Origin: Datura wrightii
Taxonomy: Eukaryota > Streptophyta > Magnoliopsida > Solanales > Solanaceae
Reading direction: 5' to 3'
NCBI GenBank assembly: GCA_035772735.1
Contig: JASDFA010000016.1
Location: 141,868,501-141,932,500, forward strand
DNA length: 64,000 bases
In this document: positions 53,439 to 63,808 of the stretch, one piece after another
How positions within the stretch are numbered: position 1 is the first letter of the stretch
Layout of the letters: the number at the start of each line of letters is the position of its first letter
Notes under the pieces: generated by a model
What the model was told of the DNA's origin: nothing
Seen by the model: the letters and a program-made list of their open reading frames with translations, nothing else
Databases searched by the model: none
Made by a program: the position numbers and the translations under genes

Positions 53439-54869
53439 TGATCTTGGGCAGATTTATATGCCCGAGTGATACTCAAAAGTATCATTTTCGCCATGTTTAT
53501 CTAGCAATGTGTATACATTTTCATGTAATTGGTAATAAAATGTGAATTTATACTAACCAACATGATTAGCATTGTTTTGTAGGTAAAATGTGATTTCGGG
53601 AAGCTAATCTGCATGTTGGATGATATCGGAGTTGGACTTGGATGCGAGCAAGGGAAAAAGCATTGGACTGCACAAATTAAAGGGGCTCCGCGATGGAGCC
53701 GTGTCACGCTGCCATCGCGGAGGCATTCTGCCTGGAGGGTGAAAAATTCATCAATTCCAGTGGAGGCTCGCGACAGCTCCGTGGCACGGTGGCTAGCCTC
53801 CGCGTTGCACGCCGTGCCACGTTGGTGCTTTATTCCCAGACCCCCAAATTCCAGTGAGGGTCCGCGTTCATGGCGTGTCACGGAGGCAGTGCTCCGCGAT
53901 GCACTCCGTGACACGTTGCTTGTTATTCCGGGAAAAATTCCCACTAGTATAAATAGAACACTTAGGTTCATTTTTTCATAATTCAGACTTGGTGGAGTAA
54001 GGACGTGGGTTACAGGCAGTTGAGGGACGAAAAGTTCAGGGTTTTTTCTCTCTTTCTTTCTTCTTTAACTCAATTGTTTGTATGATTAACACTTGTTTTA
54101 GGATGATTAATCCACAAATGAGTGGCTAATTCCCTTCCTTGCTGAGGTTATGAACACTTGTGATGAATTTTGATTATTAATTATATGGTTTTTCATCTTT
54201 TTCTTCCATGTTGTTCTATTAATTCTTGTTCTTACTGCATTGGTGTGTGGCCTACATTAATGTATATCTAAAAAGTCCGATTTCACTCGAGAGAGCACGA
54301 AATTGGAAAGTTATGAATTAATAGGATATTGTTCTTTACTTGATTTGGGAAAATTGAGTTTTGATGTGCTTTCCTGATAGAAATATACTTGAAAGCCGTA
54401 TTAGTCAATTTAGGAACCGGAATTGTATTGCTAGGTCATGAATTGCATTTGATCACAGAAATGTAGACGGATGGTTTATGATTCTTAAGTGAGATTAAAT
54501 ACGAGAGTTTTAATCTCTTGGCTAATGTTCTTGGCTAGCAACTAGAAGAAAAGATTAATCAATTTATGATGATAATCAAGTTCACTACATGTTCTTTAAC
54601 CTCGGCATGCTTTTATCCATAGTCCAAATTCAAAGTAGATAATTGTTAGAAGTTTTAGTATAGAATTAGAAAACAAATTATTCACTTTTTGGTTACGTTG
54701 TTGTCAGCACATTTAGAAGTTAATTAAAATATAGTATAGTATACTTAAGCAAACTTCACTTAATCCAAGTCTCTGAGGGATCGATACTTGGCTTACTAAA
54801 GCCACTTACTACTTGTTCAACCACGTGCACTTGCGTGTCGGTTTAGATACCTAAGGAACCAACCGAACA
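53439..54869 (+). mobile_element. B-plus 3' LTR
   Basis: 1431 bp, about 99.5% identical to the 5' LTR. Promoter cluster 53682-53915, TATAAATA 53948-53955. Ends CCGAACA followed by GGTAG. Confidence 0.95.
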
Positions 54870-55320
54870 GGTAGTCCCAGACCCACCACAGTAGTCTTGC
54901 AGCTAGCCGATCGTTCATTGGCAAGGCCAGATGGAATTATGGAGGATGTACTAGTGCAAGTGGGCTCCCTTATTTTTTCGGTTGATTTCATAATTCTTGA
55001 TTTTGAGCTAGTTCAGAAGTCCCATTTATTTTGGGACGTCCCTTTTTGGCAACTGGGCGAGCTCTAATCGATGTAGCTGTTGGGAAGCTAACCATGAGAG
55101 CCCATGATAAGGTGGAAGTATTTGATGTCTACAAAGTCATGAAGCTAGTGGCTATTTATGAAGAGCTGACAGACATCACTATTGTGGCCCAAGAGTCCGC
55201 ATTTCAGCTTATTGGCCCAAATGATCCCTTGGAAAGAGCATTGCTGGGACATGGTCAGTCAGGGGATGGTGCAACGTATGAAATGGTGCAAGCTCTGAAT
55301 GAGGCTAACCCCACACAATC
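54870..55320 (+). pseudogene. Element A protease, C-terminal half
   Basis: Resumes at the duplicated GGTAG with S-P-R-P-T-T, then LADRSLARPDGIMEDVLVQV, a frameshift near 55010, and MGRPFLATGRALIDVA, HDKVEVFDVYKVMK. Homology to B ends by about 55320. The right duplication copy GGTAG is 54870-54874. Confidence 0.85.
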
Positions 55321-55399
55321 AACACCCAATTACCCATCATTGCTTTCTCACTCATACTCAATTTTCCTTTTTTCAAGCAAAAATAGAGTAAGTACACAT

Positions 55400-56214
55400 C
55401 ACCCACATTTGCAACTATGAGTAATTTAATTATAAATTGGGAGAAAACAACAGACTTATATTAATTGAGTAACTCTAAGATTAATCTAACAAAACACAAT
55501 CTAATTTAACCCCAATTCATGCACACACCCCTAGCAAAGAGATTTAGATACTCATTGATGAGAAATACAAAATTAAATCAACAACTAAAATCATTACATT
55601 CATCATCAAGAGTTAAATTCAAGCTCACAATTATCCTCAATGGAGGTTTGTTACCTTGAAGAAGAAGAAGAAGAAAAAAAAGCTACTCAATATTCTATCT
55701 CTCTAAATTTGTACTCTATACAGATCCGGAAGGAATGACATGGTTATTTTAAAGAATATACAGAAATAGATCAAAATGCTCCTAAAATTCCGTGTTGGGT
55801 GATATTTTTCCTTTTTGCAGGCGGTGCCACTTGTGAGTCACCAGCATTTCGCTGGTGCCTATCCGCGAAATACCATTGCGTCGCAGGTACAAGGGTAGTG
55901 AACCTAGATCTAACCAGACTGGCACCAATGGTTCGCAGGTGTTGACCTGCGTTCTGTCGGTGCACCTTCCACTCTGGCTAGTAAGCTCCTTGCGTTTCGT
56001 CGGCTCCATCAGGTGGAGCGCCGATCCCGCCCAGTCAAGCTACAATCCTCATCTTTAATTTCATGCTTTTGTCCAAGTTCTTTCTTTCTATACTTAAATT
56101 AAATACCTGCAAAAACTAAAGAGAAAGAGCATAAAATCCTCTCAAATGACTTGAAAACTAAGAAAATGCTCATATTTAAAAGCCTAATGAGTTGGTAAAA
56201 TTACTAACTCATCA
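55400..56214 (-). mobile_element. Element C 3' LTR (left boundary uncertain)
   Basis: On the minus strand the LTR begins TGATGAGTTAG at 56214, directly after a polypurine tract. The far end is not located: the visible part of the 5' LTR (63809-64000) does not align clearly with 55400-55600. Contains a (GAA)n run near 55660 and the repeat island 55817-56030. The ORFs here are products of that island. Confidence 0.55.
55817..56030 (-). repeat. Element C LTR short-inverted-repeat island
   Basis: Units CACCAGCATTTCGCTGGTG, CGCAGGTGTTGACCTGCG and TCAGGTGGAGCG: hairpins and repeats of a GGTGTTTCGCCGG-like theme. They lie in the promoter-side part of the LTR, like the clusters in A, B, D and E. Confidence 0.6.
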
Positions 56215-57966
56215 AACTCCCAAACTTGAACCATTGTTTGTCCTCAAGTAATGCAATTATTTACATCTGAACTTTAGGAATAAACATGTTATATGAGATT
56301 ATCCACAAGGCACCACTATGACCTAGAGAACCCAAAAATCGCTCACCAACACAAAAGAAAAAATGAGACTCAGCACTTTATGCAAATAATTCAAGAGATA
56401 ACCACAATCAATTTGGCATGATTCACATTTGATTTCTTCATTCAAAACAAGGGGCCTTGATGGTTACAGAAGGCTTATAGAGCATCTTAAGTCATTAAAA
56501 TTCACATTCAAGTTTGCCTTAAAGCTCACTACAATCTTCTCTCAATCATATCTTTTGGCACGTGCAAGCATGTCCTCCAAGGAGGTGATGCTACTCACAA
56601 TAAGAGAGAATCCCATTTCATTACCAATCAATTCTCACTCAAGGGATTATAGAATGAAATGAATACGCTCACTCTCAAAAAGAAATTCTCATGCACATAA
56701 CTTGACCCATGGGCTTTCCCTTTGTGTACTCACCACTAATGTAGAGTTTCTACACTTAAAATAAATTAGGACTTGGAGGTCATGATGTAGGCTAGAGGTA
56801 AAGGTAGGATGACTTTTAAGTTCTAGTTACTAGAACCTCCAAATTCCTTTTTGTGAATCTTATTAAATGCTTTATTTTCTTCTTAGATTACCCTCACCTT
56901 ATCTCTTCTTGAACATCATTTCCACTTTTGAAACAAGAGTCCTCCTTATCTATCCTTAGTAACCATTTTCCTCTAATTTGTGCAAGAGGCAGCGCCTTTT
57001 GACAATTCAATTCTTTTCACTCAAACAATTCATTCATTTTTTTCATGATATGGTGCTACCTTACATTGAAGTTCACATCATTTTTCCCATTTTCCTTCTT
57101 GAAACCCCCAAACTTAGGCTTTTGCCTCATCTTTCCCTTTTCTATTCCCACACTTTTGGAATTTCGAGCATTATTTTTGCATCACTTCTCATAACTAGCA
57201 CTAGGGAGGATGAGTGCCAAAGAGGGATTACGAAAAGGGTATTGGGCTTGTAATGTGGTTTTAAAGGAAAAGGCTTAAAGGTTCAACATTAGCTAACAAG
57301 GATTCATGTTCTAGGAGGTCATATGGGTAAACTAGCTATCCAAAAGAAAGCCTTAAATCATCTTCCAAGTACAACCACATCTAGGATTTCTCCTTGAGTC
57401 ACACTTGGGGCAAGTTCTAGACAATCATTCATGGAAGAGAAATAAACTACAATCTTTCCCACAAAGCATCACCATCCAAGGGTTTCACACCATTTTCATC
57501 ACCACGTCAAGAGTCATAAATCAAGATATCATGAGAATCAATAAGACAAATAAAGAATGTGTAATTTATGACAAAAGTGTACTCAACTTCTTAAATTCAA
57601 ATGCCCCTTTCTTTCTCAAAATTCATTTTTTTCAACAGATACCATTTACGAAAATTTTCTGGGGTACCACTTGAAAGCTATTTCAATCATTGACTCAAAA
57701 GAACTTAAACCCAGAATTTTCTCTTAAGAAAGTCTCCTCTCAATCCATCATTGGGAAATGTCACCCGGTTCGACAATAATATAAAAGAAAAGAAAATTGC
57801 TCCCAAGGAAAGAACCCGTGATATAAAAAAAATCCTTGGAGTTTATTCACTAACTACTATAAACAAAAGGCAATAATCAAAACATGGGTCAACAATATTT
57901 TGCAATTTAAAATAACCCAACATTAGCACTAACAATTGAAGAACACTTTTTTTATTTATTCATCAT
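56215..57966 (-). other. Element C polypurine tract and 3' non-coding region
   Basis: Minus sense: CATTACTTGAGGACAAACAATGG (about 56233-56255), then TTCAAGTTTGGGAGT directly before the LTR (polypurine tract). A second GTTTGGGGGTTTC-like copy lies at about 57104-57118. The rest is AT-rich with no convincing gene. Confidence 0.68.
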
Positions 57967-57968
57967 AT

Positions 57969-58079
57969 ACCCGACAAGGGCAATAACCAAAAAATAATTA
58001 AAACTACCAACCATCCACAACATCATAAATTTTACCCGACAAGGGTAACACAAATATCAAAAATAAGCCCGACAAGGGC
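57969..58079 (-). promoter_or_regulatory. Three UUGUC stem-loops in element C
   Basis: CCCGACAAGGG (57970-57980), ACCCGACAAGGGT (58034-58046) and GCCCGACAAGGGC (58067-58079). In the transcribed (minus) sense the loop is TTGTC and stems are 4 bp with covarying outer pairs. They lie just downstream of ORF2. Confidence 0.55.
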
Positions 58080-58199
58080 ACAAAAATTTAACAAATAATA
58101 ACCAGAAGAGAGACACTCATCCCACCCCCAACTATAACAATACATTATCCCCAATGTACGTATGAAAAAAAGAAAGGGTAGTGGGAACTCCCTGAAATG

Positions 58200-59600
58200 G
58201 CTACTCCTCATCAAAATCGACCTCATGTGGCTCCTACTCCTCACCCAAGCTCTCGAATAGATCATAGATAAGGCCCCAGGTTGGGGATGGGGCAGCCATG
58301 ACTATGTCAAGAGCACTCAAATCCTAGTCTACCATTGGCGTTGTTCCCACCATTCCCGTGTATCATCCCAAAGAGATGTCAGGGCACCCTCCACTACGTC
58401 CACTCGGTAGAAGAGCTTGGTTAGGCTTTCATAAGCATTCTTCAACTCCCGCTTCACAGTTTTGGTGATAAGGCCCCGGAGATATTGGACTAGCTTTTGC
58501 AGCTAGCTCTCATGAGAAGCAATCATTTCGTATGCCACTTATGCGATAAGATGTGAGAGGAGGTGAGTATGCTCAAACAAGTGCTTATCTGAAAGCATGG
58601 TCCAAAAATGCCTCAGGATGTGGCATGTTGAGATCGGGGGCAATGGGGGTCTTCCCTCTACCATAGTAGATGGACTTCTAATGGCCTCAAAGGCTTGCAT
58701 CCTCTTCTGCTTGCTCTAGGGAGCCTCTGCGTCTCTATTCCTGTCAATAGTAATCACACCGGTAGCGGAGCTGGGAAATTCATTTAGAAATAATGGTAAT
58801 CATACTGTAAGGTAAAGATGGGATATGAGCACAGCATAGGTCATTGAAGTTCCAACTTGCCTTATCTTTCTTTTCATTTGCGTAGCCACTATCTCCCTAA
58901 AGTTTATGGGTACCCCTGTCATAATGTAAGCAATTAGAATGGCCGCCTCCAAATTGACCCATTGATCATTCTTTGAGGGCATGATGCAGCCACAAATGAA
59001 ATCAAGCCATAACTTGGCCTCAAACTTCAAATCCTACCTATAGATCTCACCCCCCTCCCCCAACATAGAAGTCTAGAATGGCTGGCCACTTTTAATGACC
59101 GGAGCTATCCAGTTGAACTAATTTTCCTTGTTGGCCACTTTTTTTGTGTACTCTATTCCTGTGTTAATCTCATCAGCTCAAGATAATGCATTTGGCATCT
59201 AGGGTGATATATACCTCCACACCCCTAATCCTAACTTAAGGTAGACAAGGGAATTCATTAACTTTCCCTCTATGCTTCATGGCCTCCTATCGTGCTTGGT
59301 ATGAAGCATAACTCAGGCACCAAATTGGTGTAGTACTCTGGCAGTGGCTCAGCAAATACATGCTATTGGCGGTGGTCGAACTGGAAAATGATGTTGGGGA
59401 AGTCGCCCCTCAGCCCCACCAAGTCAAACCTCTTCTCAATGGTGATAGAGCGCCCTTTACAAATAGCATAGTGGCCATTCATGTCGAGTACACAAAATAT
59501 GATGACTTCTCTTGTGTTTTCGTAGGGCGGGTTTGCCTTGGCTTTCCCTTTTCCCTTACTTTTGGATGTAGTCGGGGATTTTTCCTTGCTAGATTGTTTT
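58200..59600 (-). pseudogene. Element C ORF2: PF20167-like protein, degraded
   Basis: The best-preserved part is minus frame 59030-58800: KFEAKLWLDFICGCIMPSKN, EAAILIAYIMTGVPINFREI, AVLISHLYL. This is the conserved core of plant 'putative transposon' proteins and aligns in order with the B ORF2 core (RIWLKIVCSCLI ... LVYALMKGLEINVG). Upstream frames give a Lys/Ser-rich N-terminus (about 59600-59500) and further fragments; many stops and shifts. Acidic C-terminal text (EFDEE-like) near 58200. Role unknown. Confidence 0.6.
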
Positions 59601-61250
59601 TATGAAGATGTAATCTGTAAATTCATGTTAGTCCCATATAAATAATACTTATTTTTATATTTTTGTATTTTTCATAATGGAAAGAAAAATTAACATCTAT
59701 TCTAAACTAAGAAAAGAAATTATAAATATTGGATGTCAAACAAATTGAAGGGTTCATAATTCAATTGCTAGCAGTACCGGCGGAACGCCAGCGAAACGTA
59801 GGTGGAGACCCGTGAGGCACCGACGAGCCGCCGGTGCTTCACAGAAGACTGGGTAAAAATCACTCATTCGGTGCCACACTGGTGTTTCGCCGATCTTGAC
59901 CTATGAAGTGCAGGTGAAACGCGGGTATGGGCAGTGGCCTGAAGCCTTGCACCCTGACCTGCGTTTCAATTGGCATTTCGCCAGGTTTGACCGCGGTTTA
60001 GCGCTAAATGTCATTCTGTGAATTTCACCCCCTAAATAGAATTTCATCACATTTATGATTCACTCACTCATTTCACATTATGATTTTATTCTCTTAAGAA
60101 ACACGACAAAAATAAAAATGGCGATTTACCCTTAAGAACGATGCTACCGATCTATCATCGTAAAAATCATGCATTCTAAGCACATGGGGCTACTCAAACT
60201 TCACCCTCAATTAGTATATCAAGCACACATACATGAAGCATTTTACCACAAAAGATGCGCACATTAATAATTAGTATTTTATTACCACCCCCAATATACC
60301 CACAACTGAGAAATATTCAATCAATGAAAAACACAAAAAATAGGTAATGGGGAATAAGAGTATCGAAAATATCAGATGCAACATGATTCACATTCTCAAT
60401 CAATCAGTAAGATTAAAGTAATGTAAGAGCTAATGGACACATACCAGTTTGAGAAACTGAAAAGAAATACAGAAGTTAAAGCTTGGAGCTTGCCCAACAA
60501 TGGTGGTGCAAAGAGTGAAAGTTTATATTACTAAGAGAGATTTTGAGTGAGTAGAAGTGAGAGTAAAATAATGAAGATGGGGGTTTATGTAGGTTGAAGA
60601 TAGGAAATATGATTGGGTAATGGAAAGGTGGATGTTAATGGTGGGTTTTAATAGAGGGAAGGTGGGAAGGTGAAAAAGGTGCGGTAAGGTGAAAAGGTGG
60701 AGACGGGAGGTTTTGGGAAGGTAAAAAGGTGTGTTTGAGTAGTGTGGGTAATTATTAAAGGGTTACGAGTTGGGTTAGTCAACGGGTCGGTCCATAGTCA
60801 CAAATACACTTATCTACCTCTACCGGCGCTAGACCTGCGACCGTCTGTGGGTACCGGTGTTTCACTGGTTCAAACGTCGGTGACCTACCCCAGTGCCTAG
60901 TTCACTATGTTCAGGCTGCGCTCAACCGGTGTTTCATGGGTCTCCACCTGCATTTCGCCGGTGATTCGCAGTTCACCCTTAAATTTCCATAATTTCTCTA
61001 CGTGTACTGGTTCACACCCATGTCAGACCGGCGGCATGCGAAATGCCACCAGCTTCCACTCTTTCTTACCCATCTTCTGCTTCTCTCTTGCGATAGGGTG
61101 GTGACTTGTGCCTGGCCACTGGTATTTCACCGGTGTCGCCTAGTGGCTACCCTGTTATCCTTCTCCTTACCTCTCATCCAATCATCCTGTAAAAAACAAA
61201 ATCAACAAAACATCGAGGCATCAAAACATAAAAACACTTGGGTTACCTCC
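59601..61250 (-). other. Element C interval between protease and ORF2, with two repeat islands
   Basis: No RT or integrase is seen. Two GC-rich islands (59765-60000 and 60815-61155) repeat the LTR island theme: GAAACGC, CACCGGTGTTTC, CGGTGATTCGC and ACCTGCGTTTC in both orientations. Between them is AT-rich spacer (60001-60814), including a G-rich, A-rich stretch 60540-60780. The ORFs 60907-61104 and 61002-61367 arise from the island and are not conserved. Confidence 0.65.
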
Positions 61251-61990
61251 CAAGAAGCGTCTTATTTAACATTGTGGCACGGCGGGTACTTCCTCAACTG
61301 TCATTTTTTCGGAGGGTCATCCTCCGAATCAGCCTCATCAACACACCCTTCGCCTTGTACTACCTAATCATTCAAAACCTCTATCACCTTGTAATCATCT
61401 GAGGGCTCAATGGTTTGTCAAACCTTGAAGGTGACTTCCTAACCTCCCACTCGAAATTTCAACTCACCAAGCTCCACATCTACAAAGCTCTACCAATATC
61501 AAGCAATGGTCTACTCAGGATGATAGGTACTTCAACATCCATAATCATAATCAAGCATGAAAAATTCAACTGGAAGGTTGAACTTGTCGACCCAAACCAA
61601 GACGTCCTCCAACACTCCCACCGATTTCTTTATGGATTGATCAGCCATCAACCGCCTTATTGAGGTGAGTTTAGGATTCCCCAACCCCAACTTCTTGAAA
61701 ATAATGAGAGGCATCAGGTGTATGCTTTCCCCAAGATCATATAGGGCCTTTTTGACATGCAAAACCCAATGATACAGGGAATAGTAAAGGCTCCCGGGTC
61801 CTCTCTTTTGGGAGCGAGGTTGCTTGTCATCATGGCACTACAATGGTGTGTCACCTCCCCTACACCAGCAGCAATGATCCTATTTTTCTTCAACAGATCT
61901 TTCATAAAATTGGCATAACCGGGCATTTGAAACAAAGCATCCACTAGAGGTATATTGATGGATAATTTACTAAATATCTCAATGAATTTT
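61251..61990 (-). pseudogene. Element C aspartic protease, broken
   Basis: Minus frames 61944-61714 and 61762-61532: MDALFQMPGYANFMKDLL, SAMMTSNLAPKREDPGAFTI, then LYDLGESIHLMPLIIFKKLG with the D-x-G active site, NPKLTSIRRLMADQS and VEFFMLDYD. A frame change lies at about 61740. Downstream at 61240-61260 is the conserved LLGR(Q)-like end motif complement. Athila-type protease of a family distinct from B. Confidence 0.75.
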
Positions 61991-63680
61991 TGGAACTAAT
62001 TGTCCTCCTTTTTCTTGGCTAACCTCTGAGGATACGGAGGTGGAATCCTAGGCTCTTGGCCTATGTCGGGTAAAGCCTCTTTGCTCGTTTCCTTTTCAAC
62101 AACATCATCCACGAGAGTTACATCAACTTCTCTCTCGTCCAATTCTTCATCATCATTCACAATATTTAGTGCTTTTGGCACAACATCCTTTACTTCATCA
62201 CTACTTGTTTTTTGGTCAACGACATATTTGGGCTTCACACCCACATCTTCCTACACTTTTCCACTTCTAGTCACAATTACCATATAATGGCTATCCTTCT
62301 TTGGGAGGGATACAATGTCACTAGGAAGTATCCCCTTCATTTGGGGATTTATTTGGGAATACAAAAGATTCATGTGCGCTTCCAAGTGCTTAATCAACGC
62401 TGAGTGGGAGTTTACCGTTTGGGCGAGGTTCGATACCTCCCCTTTCAATTTATTGACTCCATTATCGGTGGATTCCACTCTCCTGAGTACTCTAGATAGC
62501 ATCTCTTCAATCTTGGAGCTTCCTACATCGCTCACATCGAGTTGTAATTGGGGGTTTTCAGCCTTTGGAGGGGGAACATATGGGTTTGATCTTTGGTGAT
62601 AATGTTCCTCATCACGATTTTGATCTCGGTTACCCCATCTTTCACTATGATTAACCCAGCCCTGGTTGCCACGGTTCCTCCGACCTTGATTCTCTTCCCT
62701 TGGGTGCCAAGGGCCTTGATTGGCACCTTGGTACCCCAGGCAAGAACCACCCATTTGATTTCTATGAATCGACATTCTTCTTCACACCTCGGTGGTGATG
62801 CTTCACCTTAATACTGCATTGGACCTTGAGTCCCAACGACATTGATGCTCTTAGACCCAGTACTCATGACGTGCTTAGTTATCAAGTCAAGATGGTTCAT
62901 CATTTTTGCCAAAGTCTCACCTCACTCCTTATCCCTCCTTCTCATCTCAGGAGATCACACGACTTGAACCTGCACCATTTGAAGGTACTTTAGTTTCCCT
63001 CGTGTGCCAAACCCGGTTCATTTTAGTCATCCAATCCAACAAAGTTCTAGCTATTCCATAGGGCTGGTCCATGAGATATCCACCCACCATGTTATTTTTT
63101 ATTGACTTGTTAATAGAGCCTAAGGAACGATAAAAACTTTGAAGGAGCACTCCATCTGGAAGCCCATGGTTGGGACATAGGGCCACTTTCTTTTTGAACC
63201 TCAATCATGCCTCATGTAAAGGTTTCTCCGGAATTTTTCTGAAGTTGGTAATATCATCTCGTAGATGCAACATCTTCGATAGAGGGAAGAACCTATCTAT
63301 GAAGGCTTTAGTCAACTCTTTACATGAAGTGATGCATCCTAGAGGAAGCTCTTCAAGCCACATGGTCGCTTCCCCAGTCAAGGCGAATGGGAAGAGCCTC
63401 AATCTGATAGACTCTTGGCTTATATTTGTGATATTGAAAGGTTGGCATATCTCAAAAAAAATTGAAGATGTCGATTTGCATCTTCACTTGGCTGACCTCC
63501 AAAGAGTCCTTTCATTTGTAGCAGGTGTAACATTATGCTGGTCATATGGAACACCGCATTCCCTACTGTGGGTGGTAGGCAAATGACAGCTACAATGTCT
63601 AGCATCATGGAATCATCATCTTCGTGGTCCATATGACCATCTACGGAACCTTCTTCAGATTGTTGGCCAATATCATTCAT
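61991..63680 (-). pseudogene. gag: Element C gag, broken
   Basis: ATG at 63680 (MNDIGQQSEEG), directly after TTTATAG. Capsid text follows in several frames: MLHLLQMKGLFGGQPSED and LQFFLRYANLSI; then MRLFPFALTGEATMWLEELP, FIDRFFPLSKMLHLRDDITN; then LCPNHGLPDGVLLQSFYRSL. The C-terminal part (62775-62251) is Gly/Arg/Gln-rich (RRNRGNQGWVNHSERWG), then coiled-coil-like KIEEMLSRVLRRVES, and ends VTRSGKV. The last piece (62244-61996) is acidic, ending RIPPPYPQRLAKKKEDN. At least three frame changes. Confidence 0.78.
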
Positions 63681-63808
63681 CCTATAAAGGTACCCAAAAA
63701 CAATAACACTTGTAAAAATAAAACACAAGATGCTAAATCAATTTAACTCAATAATCAACTAGGGACTATCTAACACCATTCCCCGGCAACGACGTCATTT
63801 TTAATAAT
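63681..63808 (-). other. Element C leader and primer binding site
   Basis: Minus sense: TGACGTCGTTGCCGGGGAA (about 63779-63797), an Athila-type primer site with changes from GGCGCCGTTGCCGGGG, then a 100-bp leader to gag. Confidence 0.75.

Larger units (their letters stand above)
44979..54869 (+). mobile_element. B-plus: young, complete Athila-like GAG-PR-ORF2 element
   Basis: 9891 bp. Both LTRs are 1431 bp with about 7 differences (0.5%, hand count), and the 5-bp duplication GGTAG is perfect. Order: primer site 46416-46433, gag, protease, internal inverted-repeat cluster with TATA-like box, ORF2 (PF20167-like), long 3' non-coding region, polypurine tract. No RT, RNase H or integrase. ORFs are broken even though the insertion is recent. 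Same family as B-minus and host A. Confidence 0.94.
41496..55320 (+). mobile_element. A: Athila-like element, truncated at its 3' side, split by B-plus
   Basis: 5' LTR 41496-42910, primer site 42917-42934, gag and protease to 44978. The text resumes at 54870 (GGTAG, then TCCCAG, in the same protease frame) and runs to about 55320. ORF2 and the 3' LTR are not present, so the rest of A was lost or displaced by C. Same family as B, but diverged. Confidence 0.87.

Noticed and set aside
55655..55680. GAA microsatellite
   Set aside because: A short simple repeat in the LTR of C; real but of no evident importance.
55782..56058. Opposed ORFs of 64-75 codons in the element C LTR
   Set aside because: Produced by the GC-rich inverted-repeat island, which lacks stops; no conserved protein.
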